A stretch of DNA of 64,000 nt from positions 62,001 through 126,000 of the forward strand of contig VOPT01000003.1 of NCBI GenBank assembly GCA_009594865.1, given 5' to 3'. How positions within the stretch are numbered: the first letter of the stretch is position 1; each line of letters begins with the position of its first letter. The notes under the pieces are model-generated. The model searched no databases. It saw only the letters and a list, made by a program, of their open reading frames with translations, and was not told the DNA's origin. A program made the position numbers and the translations under genes. Of this stretch, positions 33,147 to 42,467 are shown piece by piece. Source of the DNA: Nitrospira sp. GTDB taxonomy: Bacteria > Nitrospirota > Nitrospiria > Nitrospirales > Nitrospiraceae.

Positions 33147-33410
33147 TCATCGAACTTTCCTGGGAGGAACCACTTCGCCACCCAGCTTGCCGGCCACAAA
33201 TTGCTTGAGTTCGCCGATATTGTTCATGTCGGCCAGCTCGTTGCCTTTGAATCGGATGCCGAAGGCCTGCTCGATGCCGAACATCAGATTGATGTGCGCC
33301 ACGGAGTCCCAGCCTTCGATATCGGCGGCTTTCATCTCATCGCGCAGTGCGAGCGCATCATTGTCGAATACCTGGCGAAACACTTCTTCCAAGCGATTGT
33401 GCAGCTCCAT
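33147..33410 (-). CDS. Acyl carrier protein
   Basis: 87 residues, acidic four-helix type. The phosphopantetheine serine is Ser36 in EGWDSVAHINLM; the DS-x-x-H form is common in specialised rather than fatty-acid ACPs. A C-terminal basic tail (PPRKVR) is unusual. The FkbH-like gene 1.6 kb upstream on the same strand belongs to a family that loads glyceryl groups onto just such ACPs, so this is a good candidate acceptor. Confidence 0.9.
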   Translation of the reverse strand: MELHNRLEEVFRQVFDNDALALRDEMKAADIEGWDSVAHINLMFGIEQAFGIRFKGNELADMNNIGELKQFVAGKLGGEVVPPRKVR

Positions 33411-33494
33411 GAACTCCTCACATCATGCGGTTAGGGGTCGGGTTGTCATTATTCTATCGGACACGGCGGGTGCCTGTGCGGGCCTCATGGCTCG

Positions 33495-34994
33495 TCAAAA
33501 TGTCTCCATGATCTGCAAGGCTTGTGACTGGCGGGATTCGCAGATCTGCCGCACAATCGCGGCCGCGACCTGTTCGACCTCCATGGCTCCCTGTCGTCCA
33601 ACGGTGGTATTGGTCTGATCCGTCAAAAGTTTTGGCGGTCTCACAATACGATGCCGAACGGTCGGATAGTGGACGGCAGCCCAGCTCACCAGACCCTCCA
33701 GTGCGCATTTTGCCGTCACGTAATGCGCGAAGACTGCCGGAAGCTCTTTGATAAAGGATGACGACAGGACGATGTTCCATCCTTTCTGGTCGGCGAGCAT
33801 CCCGAGAAAGCTCGACATAGGTGCGGAGGCGAGCGACACACTTCGCGCAACAAAGTCCTGGAACTGCGGGAGCTTGTCCGGTTCGAACGCCAGCGGACGA
33901 ATCGGGGGCGAGGCATTGCAGACGAGGAGATCGAGACCGCCATACCGTTCGAGAATCGTATCCCGTAGAGACAGGCACCATTCAATATCTGCTGCGTCGC
34001 CCTGCACCAGTTCAAGCTGCGTCGACTGATCACCCACACTGGCGCGAACCTGTTCCGCTTCCGCCGCACTATACTGGTAGTTCAGCAACACCGAGCAGCC
34101 TTGTGACACGAGCGCCTGCGCGATGGCAGCGCCAAGCCCACGGCTTCCGCCGATGATCAGCGCGCGTTTTCCCTGGAGTTGATCGGATGGCGGCAGCAGG
34201 TCGCTGATGCGTCGAAGCGAGGATCGCGGGGAATCCTGTCGAACAAATGCCGACAGGTGAGCCGTCGCATAGGGTCGCGAGTCGGCAGAAAGGGTGCCCG
34301 TCGATCGCAGGAGATCATATCGCCCATCGAAGTTGTCAATGGTCGCATCGTATGAGAACGGTTCTTCGGCAGGCGGCTCCGCATTGTGAAAATCTAGGGT
34401 CAGTCGCCAGAACACCGCGCGTTTTCCGGGAAGGTGCATCCCGACGACATAACTCGCCCACATCATCGCGGCGATCTGGTGAGGGGTCGCGCCTTTTCCA
34501 TCGAGTCCCCAGCGTTCGACCACCTGCACAAATGCCTCGGTCTCCGGCGCATAGATGCCGGTCACGCGAGTGCCCGGGATGAGGGCGTCTTTTTTTCGGT
34601 CTTCCGGTTCCGTCGCGCAAGATGCTTCCGGAAAGCGCTGTGACTCAGTATGGCCTTGTCCCGGAGCGAAGGCGAATGTCGCCGTCATCATCAGACGAGT
34701 CGTATCATAAAGTTTGACGCGCGCATGGTCTGTCGCCGATTCGATGATGTCGAGACGATACGGTGCATCGACGCTGAGAGGATTGCGAAACTCGGCAGAG
34801 ATGTGCCGCAGCTGCCGGTCATGGCGTTCGGACAGTTGCCCAAGTCCGGCCAGGAGAGCCAGTAGGCCGAAGACGACCGGTTCGGCGTATGGCGTGGTGC
34901 GGGCGTATTCCTCGGAGATGTGCAGAGGATTTTTATCGCGACTTGCCGCGCTGAAGCGTGCAAGATCCTCTTTTGTAAAGCGGACGGTAGTCAT
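33495..34994 (-). CDS. MaoC-like hot-dog / short-chain dehydrogenase fusion
   Basis: 499 residues from ATG 34994 (a TTG at 35027, directly after the FkbH stop, would add 11). The N-terminal half has a MaoC hot-dog start, VRFTKEDLARFSAASRDKNP, as in (R)-hydroxyacyl hydratases, then a less conserved second hot-dog-like stretch. The C-terminal half is an SDR: ALIIGGSRGLGAAIAQAL (NAD(P) site), LLVCNASPP, a Ser near LSSSFI and a YVTAKCALEG active site (Tyr-x3-Lys). The fusion could dehydrate or reduce an ACP-bound acyl group. Its lack of spacing from fkbH and its position before the ACP support this. Confidence 0.78.
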   Translation of the reverse strand: MTTVRFTKEDLARFSAASRDKNPLHISEEYARTTPYAEPVVFGLLALLAGLGQLSERHDRQLRHISAEFRNPLSVDAPYRLDIIESATDHARVKLYDTTRLMMTATFAFAPGQGHTESQRFPEASCATEPEDRKKDALIPGTRVTGIYAPETEAFVQVVERWGLDGKGATPHQIAAMMWASYVVGMHLPGKRAVFWRLTLDFHNAEPPAEEPFSYDATIDNFDGRYDLLRSTGTLSADSRPYATAHLSAFVRQDSPRSSLRRISDLLPPSDQLQGKRALIIGGSRGLGAAIAQALVSQGCSVLLNYQYSAAEAEQVRASVGDQSTQLELVQGDAADIEWCLSLRDTILERYGGLDLLVCNASPPIRPLAFEPDKLPQFQDFVARSVSLASAPMSSFLGMLADQKGWNIVLSSSFIKELPAVFAHYVTAKCALEGLVSWAAVHYPTVRHRIVRPPKLLTDQTNTTVGRQGAMEVEQVAAAIVRQICESRQSQALQIMETF

Positions 34995-35027
34995 GTGGAT
35001 AGGAAGAGTCGAACTGAAGTCGAGCAA

Positions 35028-37049
35028 TCAGGGCGTGCCATCAACGGATGCCCACGAATCGACGCTCTTCACAAACGGATTGGCAATCGGGCCTTTCGCT
35101 TGGAGATCATACCGCCACACCTGATGCCCATTGCTTTGGCTGAAGGGCTCGAAACCGTGCTTCGCATACACATCCGCTGCCATTGCGTTCTTCTGGGTCG
35201 GTATGTACGTTCCCTGCAGGACCGTGCAGCCGAGCTGGGCGGCCTGGCGACAGAGGTGTTCGAGCATCGTGGCCTCCATGGTCCGGCCGATGACCCGGCA
35301 ACTCATGAGCCAGGTGTCGATATCCAGGAGCTCGCCTTCGCACCGCGCAATCATGACACTGACCAGGCCATGATCGGTGTAGCGGTCTCGCAGTCGCAGG
35401 GCCAGATGCACATAGTCCGCGCTCCGGATGAAGGTGGCCAGCTGCGGCATGCCGTGGCGTCTGGTGGTCAGATTGAATTGATTGGTCTTCCCGATCAATT
35501 GCGCAATTCTGGGCAGCTGTGTGTCGTCGAAGGGCGTCACGATGGCCTGCATGCGGAGGCCGTGATAAAAATCCTCGATGGACCCGGCCGCGGCCTCCAA
35601 CTCTTTGATCTGTGCTCTGGCTCGATATTGATCGGCGCGCTCGCTGTCTTCGGCTGTCAAGGACGCGGTTTCGAGCGAGAGGTATTGCGACAGGGTTCGG
35701 GTGTAATAGGCCGGATCGTCAGGCAACGGGAGGACATCGACCTCGGGGAGAAACTTGCGGACAATCTCCCGCTCGACCGGGTTGTCGTCGACGAACACCA
35801 GACTGTCCAGCCCGATTTGTAGGGTGTCGGCGATCCTGCGGATGTTGTCCGGTTTGGATTCCCAATTGGAGATGAACAGGGCGATATCCTGCAGCCTGAG
35901 CCGCATCTCCGGATGTTTTTCGAACGGTTGGATGGCATCGGCATAGTTATTCTTTGAACAGACGGTCAGGATGACGCCTTTCTGTTTCAACTTCAGGATA
36001 TAGTCCTGGAACGCCACGAATGCCTCGCCGTCCGGTCCCTGCGCCAACTTGATGCCGGCGAGGCCATCCTCCGCGACCACGCCGCCCCATAAGGTGTTAT
36101 CGAGATCGAGGACCAGGCATTTACGGCTCAGGCCGAGATCCGCTGCCATGACCGCGGCCGTGTGTCTGGCGAGTACGGGCAGCGCCTCCAGCGCCACGGC
36201 TTGTTTGGAGAGGTTCCAATATCGCGGGTCGCACCACTGGCGTTTTCCGACGAGCGCCGACAGGCGTTCGCAATCAATCAAGGACACTGCATGGCCCGCC
36301 GCCTCGCCCAACCGCATATTCACGGCCTGTGTCATCGTGTATCGGGAGCCGGGAAGCCTGGTCGCGAGATGGCCTGCAGGGACTTCGCAGGGCAGCGCAA
36401 AGTTATGTTGGATGACACGGGCCTGCGCACGTTCGGCGACCAACTTCCACAGTGTCGTCCAACGGTCGACTTCGGTCCGAATATCCTGCTCAGGCGTTGA
36501 GCTGTACTCGGGAAGGCGAAGATCTCCTTCGTGAACCGCAAGGATGACGACATTCGGGCCGAACGCGTAGAGCCGGCTACCCGGATCGATGATGTCCTGT
36601 TGATATTGCCCGTAGTGGCTCTCGTAGAGATCGATACGGATGCCGAGCTTGGCCGCGGCAAGCCGCAATAACGGACACAATTGGGTCGTGGTGTAGCTAC
36701 TCACCATGGCGACCTTTATTGATCGCAACTTCTGCCAGCCACCCCGGTCCGCATGCCGTTGGAAGAGCGTCCAGCCGGCGAGCCAGGTCGTATAATCATC
36801 ACCCGCCTCAACCAGGGCCAGCGCCCATCTACAAACTTCGGAGTGCTGCTCGAGGCGATCGTAGCAGCGCGCCAGTTTCAGGCAGAGCGAGGGTGAGAGG
36901 GGAAAGGTCACCGCCTCTAAGTAGGCGTGGATGGCCTGTTCCACCTGGCCCTGCTTACGATAGGCGTCACCGCGTGCTTCAGGCGTGTCGGAAAAAGCCG
37001 GCTGTTGAGGCGACGCTATGCCGCTCGAGGTCATCCTGTACTGTCTCAC
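35028..37049 (-). CDS. FkbH-like HAD/GNAT glyceryl-ACP synthase type protein
   Basis: FkbH proteins take a glyceryl unit from 1,3-bisphosphoglycerate, dephosphorylate it and place it on an ACP. 673 residues: a TPR-like N-terminus (about 20-95), an SGNH-like middle region, the HAD motif LDLDNTLWGGVVAEDG, VCSKNNYADA, VFVDDNPVEREIV, and a C-terminal GNAT domain (about 500-650, LISVMIARC-type strand, SCRVIGRTMEATML). It starts with GTG overlapping the stop of the CysE-like gene by 4 bp. The product is probably a glyceryl or derived acyl group on the neighbouring ACP. Confidence 0.85.
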   Translation of the reverse strand: MRQYRMTSSGIASPQQPAFSDTPEARGDAYRKQGQVEQAIHAYLEAVTFPLSPSLCLKLARCYDRLEQHSEVCRWALALVEAGDDYTTWLAGWTLFQRHADRGGWQKLRSIKVAMVSSYTTTQLCPLLRLAAAKLGIRIDLYESHYGQYQQDIIDPGSRLYAFGPNVVILAVHEGDLRLPEYSSTPEQDIRTEVDRWTTLWKLVAERAQARVIQHNFALPCEVPAGHLATRLPGSRYTMTQAVNMRLGEAAGHAVSLIDCERLSALVGKRQWCDPRYWNLSKQAVALEALPVLARHTAAVMAADLGLSRKCLVLDLDNTLWGGVVAEDGLAGIKLAQGPDGEAFVAFQDYILKLKQKGVILTVCSKNNYADAIQPFEKHPEMRLRLQDIALFISNWESKPDNIRRIADTLQIGLDSLVFVDDNPVEREIVRKFLPEVDVLPLPDDPAYYTRTLSQYLSLETASLTAEDSERADQYRARAQIKELEAAAGSIEDFYHGLRMQAIVTPFDDTQLPRIAQLIGKTNQFNLTTRRHGMPQLATFIRSADYVHLALRLRDRYTDHGLVSVMIARCEGELLDIDTWLMSCRVIGRTMEATMLEHLCRQAAQLGCTVLQGTYIPTQKNAMAADVYAKHGFEPFSQSNGHQVWRYDLQAKGPIANPFVKSVDSWASVDGTP

Positions 37050-37687
37050 AGGTTTTGGGAGATTCGACTGGTGTCGTGGGACTCATCGGGGGCATTCGCC
37101 AGGCGAATCACACGGGGAGCTTCTGCAAAGACCCTGGCTCCTGCTGGCACATGCGACATGACGACGACATTCGGGCCAAGGACGGCGCCTTCTCCGAGCG
37201 TTACGGCCGCGAAAATCACCGCGCCTGGACCCACTTCCACGTGGTTCCCGAGCCGGGGGCCCCTATGTAGCGTTTTCTGCCCGCCATATCCTGCGCCGAT
37301 GGTGGCATTGTGACGAATTAAGCAATCGTCACCGACGACAGTCTTCCAATGGAAGACGATACCGTTCTGATGCGCCAGCAACAATCTTCGCCCCAGGATG
37401 ACGGTCAGAGGAATCTCGATGCCATAATGATTCCGAACATAGCGGTACATCGCTTGATACAGCCACAGCAGCAGGGTTCGGAGCGCTCCGGGTCGTTTAT
37501 TGGATACCCACCTGCCGAAGCGATGCACGGCGATGGCGCGGAATCCAGGCATGGTCCAGTCACGATGGTTGGTTGTCCAGTCCTCATGGATCTGGCTCGT
37601 CAGATCCTGCACGCTGCGAGAGAGTCTGCGGAATGTTCCTAGCATGGGCATATCGGTCGGATGGAGAATTCTTGCCAGGACGTTCAT
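37046..37687 (-). CDS. CysE-like hexapeptide acyltransferase
   Basis: 213 residues. Left-handed beta-helix with hexapeptide turns (about 95-190) and the serine O-acetyltransferase-like stretch HWKTVVGDDCLIRHNATIGAG, in which the active His lies in the NATIG context; an N-terminal helical region resembles serine acetyltransferase. In this polysaccharide-type context it more likely acetylates or acylates a sugar or ACP-bound intermediate than makes O-acetylserine for cysteine. GAGG precedes the ATG. First gene of the five-gene minus-strand string. Confidence 0.8.
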   Translation of the reverse strand: MNVLARILHPTDMPMLGTFRRLSRSVQDLTSQIHEDWTTNHRDWTMPGFRAIAVHRFGRWVSNKRPGALRTLLLWLYQAMYRYVRNHYGIEIPLTVILGRRLLLAHQNGIVFHWKTVVGDDCLIRHNATIGAGYGGQKTLHRGPRLGNHVEVGPGAVIFAAVTLGEGAVLGPNVVVMSHVPAGARVFAEAPRVIRLANAPDESHDTSRISQNL

Positions 37688-37946
37688 AGCGCCTCACTTC
37701 GACGCACTGCCGTGGCCGAAGGGCCCGAGGCAGCACTGTGGTCAGAGGGGCTAGCTCCCATGCTCACCCCTCTGCCGGCAATCACATCTTCTTCCATGAG
37801 ACTGTGGGTGTGTAGGCTGCCTCGTTCAGTGTCACGGTCCTCAAGGATCACCATCGAATGGTGGTGATCAAACCGATCAACGCACCAATTGAGCCGCGTG
37901 AGCCACGATCTTCAGGCCGCTGCTGAATGTAGCTGATCTTACCATA

Positions 37947-37965
37947 TGTCCAGCATTACTGGACA
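37947..37965. promoter_or_regulatory. Perfect inverted repeat, candidate operator
   Basis: TGTCCAG and CTGGACA, seven perfect bases each, around a 5-bp spacer CATTA. It lies 260 bp before the CysE-like gene and 530 bp before the RRM gene. The TGTCC-n-GGACA form resembles binding sites of transcription factors; the cognate protein is unknown. Confidence 0.5.
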
Positions 37966-38278
37966 AGCTAAAACGACACTGATCGCGAAATTAGTGTACT
38001 GCCGCAGGGCGTGGTCATGTAGTTCTCGCGATGACATAGGTACGAGATGGTGCAGGGATACGGTACGAGTCGATCAGCATGGTCGGGCGCGGAGGCGCTC
38101 GCGGCTAGTCTTGAGCAACATGAGTTCCGAATCGACTAGGTATAGCCCTAGTGCAACGAGAAGCGGGGGTGATCGTCGTCAGCCGATCACGGGAATGGAT
38201 GATGGCATCGCAATGAGGGGCCGGCAGTGACCGAATGGGGCAACTGTCAACACTGGGCCGAAATACCTATTTCATGGC

Positions 38279-38307
38279 TTGTATGGCAATAAGGCCCGTG
38301 GTACTAT
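38279..38307 (+). promoter_or_regulatory. Possible promoter of the RRM gene
   Basis: TTGTAT at 38279-38284, 17 bp, TACTAT at 38302-38307; both hexamers are imperfect. It would give a leader of about 180 nt, as in many cold-inducible RNA-binding protein genes. Confidence 0.3.
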
Positions 38308-38495
38308 TCGCGGTCTCCCGCTGGGGCCTGGTGAGGGATGCGTTGAAATAGTTCAGGCCTGACTCGATGTTGCCTTGCCCGGGAATCTAATCGAAAGCCA
38401 GACCCAAGTCGCCCCGTTACGTCGCGTCTTCGGCCCGTCCTTTCCCTTTCTTTCCTTCGTTCAAGACAATGTCACTACCCAAGAGGAGGACCCAC

Positions 38496-38822
38496 ATGGG
38501 TTCTAAAATTTATGTTGGCGGGTTGCCGTATTCGGCAACCGAACAGCAGTTGAGCGATTTGTTCGCAGTGCACGGGGCGGTTGAATCGGCCCGTATCATT
38601 ACGGACAAATTTACCGGCCAATCGAGAGGTTTCGGATTCGTCGAAATGGCCTCTTCAGACGAGGCGCAGAAGGCGATTTCCGCTCTCAATGGGACGGACA
38701 TGGGTGGCCGGACATTGACGGTCAATGAAGCGCGTCCGCAGGAACCTCGCTCAGGCGGGCCTGGGCGGAGCGGCGGAGGCGGGGGATTCAACGATCGTGG
38801 TGGCAAGCGCGATCGCTGGTAA
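38496..38822 (+). CDS. RRM-domain RNA-binding protein with Gly-rich tail
   Basis: 108 residues from the ATG at 38496 with AGAGGAGGA upstream. One RNA recognition motif: RNP2 KIYVGGL (4-10) and RNP1 RGFGFVE (44-50) with the stacking aromatic residues present. A short Gly/Arg-rich tail follows (about 88-108). This is the Rbp/cold-inducible type found in cyanobacteria and others, likely an RNA chaperone or cold-response protein. Stand-alone gene with its own terminator. Confidence 0.95.
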   Translation: MGSKIYVGGLPYSATEQQLSDLFAVHGAVESARIITDKFTGQSRGFGFVEMASSDEAQKAISALNGTDMGGRTLTVNEARPQEPRSGGPGRSGGGGGFNDRGGKRDRW

Positions 38823-38844
38823 CGCCTGACTTTGTAACAGCTTG

Positions 38845-38882
38845 TGGGGCAGTCATCCTGGTGGTGGCTGCCCCATTTTTTT
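38845..38882 (+). terminator. Intrinsic terminator of the RRM gene
   Basis: TGGGGCAG (38845-38852) pairs with CTGCCCCA (38868-38875), 15-nt loop, then seven T. It lies 22 bp after the stop. Confidence 0.85.
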
Positions 38883-39042
38883 ACCCGCATACCCTGAAAA
38901 ATCTGTCGTTCACCCACGCCACAGAATCGCGCTTTTGTGTTCATGGAAAGAGTTGAACGTGGCGGTCTGGCACCACTAGTCTGGCAGGAGGCGGGGGCGG
39001 CCCGTTGGCAGCAATGAGTGTGCGTGGCGGGAGCGCGCGCGG

Positions 39043-39762
39043 TCAGTTGAGGACCCTGAGCGTGAGATCGTCAAAATAGGTCACCGCATCGGCTTTGGTC
39101 CAGAGTCCGATCCGGCCGCTGGTATACGTCGTGTCGCAGGCACGGAACAGGACGGTCTCGTCGAAAACGGCTTTGATTTCGCAGCCCCGTTGCACGATAC
39201 GAAGTGTATGCCAACCGGTGGCGGGGAGCGGGCGATCGAGCTGCTTTACAATCTGCTGGACCCCGTTCACGACGCGATAGACGCGTATCTTCTGCTCCAC
39301 CAAACTCGCTCTCAAGAGATAGTAGTTCCGGTCGTCCTTCGCCCGCCACAGCAGCCCGCCGCCGAAGTCGGCCTTCCCCGCCACGGCGAGATAGGAGACC
39401 TCGACATCGATATTGCTGCTCTCGGTGCCGTCGAACAGAAGGACTTTATGCGTCTGATCCGTCCCTTTGGCCTGCAGTTGGGCGAGCACTTGCGACGCAC
39501 TCTTTGCGCGGTCGGTGATGAGGATTTTCCATTCGCCGGCCGGTCGGCCGTCGAACTGCGTGCCGACGACGTAGGAGCCTGGCAGCATTCCCGGTGAGGA
39601 ACTATCAAATGTCCATTGCCGTTGGTGCTGTGGATCGCTCTCTGCTTCCTCCGCTCCAGAGGCCCTGTCTGGCCAGAGTGCGCTGCCGCAGAGCATCGTC
39701 ATGAGCGAGGCTGTCACAATCGCGAAGCGAACAACGAAGGCTACGGTGTGGTACGAGCGCAT
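39043..39762 (-). CDS. Secreted concanavalin-like (DUF1080-type) protein
   Basis: 239 residues. N-terminal signal peptide (cleavage probably near ASGAEE), then a single beta-sandwich domain. Features shared with DUF1080/LamG-like jelly rolls are QWTFDSSSPGMLP, GGGLLWRAKDDRNYYLLRA, TGWHTLRIVQRGCEIKAVFD and SGRIGLWTKADAVTYFDDL. Likely glycan- or protein-binding rather than an enzyme; no catalytic residues stand out. Lies alone between the RRM gene and a TPR gene on the same strand. Confidence 0.78.
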   Translation of the reverse strand: MRSYHTVAFVVRFAIVTASLMTMLCGSALWPDRASGAEEAESDPQHQRQWTFDSSSPGMLPGSYVVGTQFDGRPAGEWKILITDRAKSASQVLAQLQAKGTDQTHKVLLFDGTESSNIDVEVSYLAVAGKADFGGGLLWRAKDDRNYYLLRASLVEQKIRVYRVVNGVQQIVKQLDRPLPATGWHTLRIVQRGCEIKAVFDETVLFRACDTTYTSGRIGLWTKADAVTYFDDLTLRVLN

Positions 39763-39862
39763 CAGAGGCCTTGTTCAGGTGAATGCGTCGAGGACTGTAC
39801 CCTAAACAGGGTGCTGTCGGTCAATACGTAGTCCGGGGGATTTCAGGGCTGCCCGGCTCGCC

Positions 39863-40759
39863 CTAGGGCATTTCCAATTCGCGTAATGTGGCCTCGGCCT
39901 GTTCCAGCCAGCGCCGATTCGCGGGCGTATCGAGTTCGAGGCGGAGGTATTGTCGTAATTCCTGGGCTGCCTCCATGCGTTGCCCCAGACTGGCCAGCGC
40001 ATGGCCAAGGTTGAAGCGGATCTTGGCATCGTTGGGTCGCAGGTGCAGTGCCGTACGGAATTCGCTGATGGCGGCGTCCGGTTGATGCTTTTCCATCAGC
40101 CCGAGCCCCAGATTAAAGTGTGCGTTGACATCGTTCGGTTGCAGACTCGCCGCGGTGCGATATTCCGCAATGGCCCCGTCAAGATCACCCATGGCTTTGA
40201 GCGCCACTCCGAGATTGTTGTGGGCATTCACATCGGTCGGATTGCGGCGTAACACGGTTCTAAATTCCGCGATGGCCCCCGCCGGGTCTCCCATCTCCTT
40301 GAGCGCGACTCCGAGATCATTGTGCGTTTTGGGATCGTCCGGCTTCAGTCGCAAAGCTTCTTTGAATTCAACCATGGCTGCATCATGCCGACCGATATCG
40401 AGCAGTGTATTGGCCAGGTTCAGATGCGCGGCGAAATAATTCGGTTGGAGTCGGAGGGCGTGTGTGAATTCGTCGATGGCTTGCCCCGGGTCCCCCTTGA
40501 ACACAAACGCGACGCCAAGATCGTTATGCCGCATGGCTTCCGCATCGGTATCGACCGGTTGTGTGATCTTGTCGGTGGTGGAGAGAATCTGCTCCTCTTC
40601 GAGAACATTCGGGCCAGGGATGCCGGATGTGGCGGCAGGGTGTTCCTGCGAGGCGGAAGCGGCCTCGGTATTGAATGGAATGACCAGCCCGAGTGCCAGA
40701 ACGATGGAAGCAGGATACATAGGGCGTGCCAAGCGCGGGCCGCGGACACCGTCTCGCAT
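39863..40759 (-). CDS. Secreted TPR protein
   Basis: 298 residues from the ATG at 40759, which has GGAAGGAGCC upstream; the frame is open to 40900. Signal peptide (ALGLVIPFNTEAASA), a short linker, then about six tandem TPR units of 34 residues. Recurrent NDLGVA, NNLGVA and NLGLGL motifs and acidic A-E-F at the second helices make the repeats easy to see. A protein-protein scaffold in the periplasm; partner unknown. It follows the efflux operon by 190 bp and could be a late member. Confidence 0.82.
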   Translation of the reverse strand: MRDGVRGPRLARPMYPASIVLALGLVIPFNTEAASASQEHPAATSGIPGPNVLEEEQILSTTDKITQPVDTDAEAMRHNDLGVAFVFKGDPGQAIDEFTHALRLQPNYFAAHLNLANTLLDIGRHDAAMVEFKEALRLKPDDPKTHNDLGVALKEMGDPAGAIAEFRTVLRRNPTDVNAHNNLGVALKAMGDLDGAIAEYRTAASLQPNDVNAHFNLGLGLMEKHQPDAAISEFRTALHLRPNDAKIRFNLGHALASLGQRMEAAQELRQYLRLELDTPANRRWLEQAEATLRELEMP

Positions 40760-40949
40760 GGGAGGCTCCTTCCAAGAAGTCGCAGGGGCAATAGCGTGAA
40801 AAGGCAGGGCCGGTGTCTGGCCCGCCGTGTGATCGGGGTTGCGAAATCGCACAGCGTCAGATAGCCCGATCCGGCTGGAAAATTCAAGTTGAAAGTCCAC
40901 CGCGCAGCGTTGGCGTTGATGGACATGTGCCCGGGAGGAGAGCAGAGGC

Positions 40950-42467
40950 TCAGCGTGCCATCGAACCGGATGCCGGGGCAGGAGCGAGAGCGGGAGGTTG
41001 CGACCATCCGCCGCCGAGGGCCTTGTAGAGACTCACCATATCGGTGAGACGCGCGCGCTCCGTTTGCGCCAGTTGCGTCTCCGCCGCCAGCATCGTCCGC
41101 TGGGCATCCAGCACATCGAGATAATTCACCAGACCCTTTCGATAGCGGACTTCCGCCAGGCCTACGGCAGCCGTTGCGGCGACCGTCTGCTCGCGTTGGC
41201 GTGTCAGTTGTTCCGCGCGGGCCTGGATCGACACCAGCAGGTCGGCGACTTCTCGAAAGGCGAGCAGAATTGTCTGTTGGTACCCTTCCAACATTTGCTG
41301 GTAGCGGGATTCCGCTGCATCGAGCCGTGCGATATTGGTTCCGCCGAGGAAAATGGGCAAGGTCACTGAGGGGCCGATGCTGAAGTTGGCGCTGTTGCCG
41401 GTGAACCAATTGGCAAACTCGGCGCTTTGCAGCCCTCCTTGGCCTGTGATGGAGAAGGTCGGAAAGAAATAGGCGCGCGCCTGGCCGATGCGGGCATTCG
41501 CGGCGATCAGGGTCGCCTCGGCCTGCAAAATGTCGGGTCGCCGTTCCAGCAACTGAGACGGCAGACCGACTGGAATCTCTGGCTGCACGAGCACTTTCCT
41601 CAACGATATCGGGGCGAGTGTCAGACTGCCGGGCGCTGATCCGGTCAGGACTTCCAGCCGATGGAGTTCCACCGCGCGCAAGCGGATCAAATCGGGAATG
41701 TGTCCGGCGCTTTCGGCGACCAGGACTTCCGTCCGTTTCACATCCAGGTCGGAGGCCAATCCGACGGACGCCCGTTTGGTGATGATCTCCAAGGAATCGC
41801 GGCGCAGGGCCAGGGCACGTTGCGCGATTTCAACCTGCTCATCCAGCTCGCGAATGCGAAAGTAGGCTTGGCCTACGTCGCCGATCAAGGTCAGGGCGAT
41901 CGCCCGCGCATCCTGTTCGATTGCTTGCGCATCGGCAGAAGCGGCCTCCATCCCGCGACGGATCCGGCCCCACACATCGAGTTCCCAGCGGAGGTCGGCT
42001 GCCCCGTTCCAGAGGTCGAAACTGCTGCCGGGCCTGGCGAAGACCTGCGGGCCCGGCTGCTGGCCGGTCGCCAGTCCAAGTCCAGCCAGCGTGTTTTTCG
42101 AGACGGAGATGTTGGTATAGCTGCTCTGCACATTGATTTGAGGGTAGAGACCTGCCCCGGCTGTGGTGACCGATGCGCGCCCTTCCATGACACGGGAGAC
42201 CGCCCGGCGTACATCGTGATTGTGTGCGAGTGCGCGCTCAACGAATGTGGTGAGTTCCTCGTTGCGAAACGCTCTCCACCAATCGGCGTCGGGTGCTTTC
42301 TCGGAGGCGTCTGCGACGAGAGGGCCGGAGGCGACATGAGTCCAGTCGGCGGGCGTGTCAACCGCAGGACGTGTATAGGATTTCCCTTGCAGGCAGCCGG
42401 TCAAAGCAGTGGCGATCATCACGAGGACTGCAACTGCCGAGTGAATCCGAAAGACGGGCCGATTCAT
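40950..42467 (-). CDS. TolC/NodT-type outer-membrane efflux lipoprotein
   Basis: 505 residues. Signal peptide with lipobox ALTGC, then the OEP double repeat: PDADWWRAFRNEELTTFVERAL, periplasmic helices with VSRVMEGRASVTTAGAGLYP, and LRWELDVWGRIRRGMEAA in the first half, RPDILQAEATLIAANARIGQA in the second. Forms the outer-membrane channel of a tripartite exporter. Overlaps the membrane fusion gene by 4 bp; last gene of the operon beginning at 45748. Confidence 0.93.
   Translation of the reverse strand: MNRPVFRIHSAVAVLVMIATALTGCLQGKSYTRPAVDTPADWTHVASGPLVADASEKAPDADWWRAFRNEELTTFVERALAHNHDVRRAVSRVMEGRASVTTAGAGLYPQINVQSSYTNISVSKNTLAGLGLATGQQPGPQVFARPGSSFDLWNGAADLRWELDVWGRIRRGMEAASADAQAIEQDARAIALTLIGDVGQAYFRIRELDEQVEIAQRALALRRDSLEIITKRASVGLASDLDVKRTEVLVAESAGHIPDLIRLRAVELHRLEVLTGSAPGSLTLAPISLRKVLVQPEIPVGLPSQLLERRPDILQAEATLIAANARIGQARAYFFPTFSITGQGGLQSAEFANWFTGNSANFSIGPSVTLPIFLGGTNIARLDAAESRYQQMLEGYQQTILLAFREVADLLVSIQARAEQLTRQREQTVAATAAVGLAEVRYRKGLVNYLDVLDAQRTMLAAETQLAQTERARLTDMVSLYKALGGGWSQPPALAPAPASGSMAR

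Larger units (their letters stand above)
37688..38495. other. Large divergent intergenic region
   Basis: 808 bp between the acyltransferase (minus) and the RRM protein (plus). Open frames here lack coding character or ribosome sites. I see the inverted repeat at 37947-37965 and a weak promoter-like pair at 38279-38307; nothing else is supportable. Confidence 0.5.

Noticed and set aside
37946..38230. 94-codon plus-strand frame in the long intergenic gap
   Set aside because: Arg/Ser-rich, no ribosome site, starts inside the inverted repeat.
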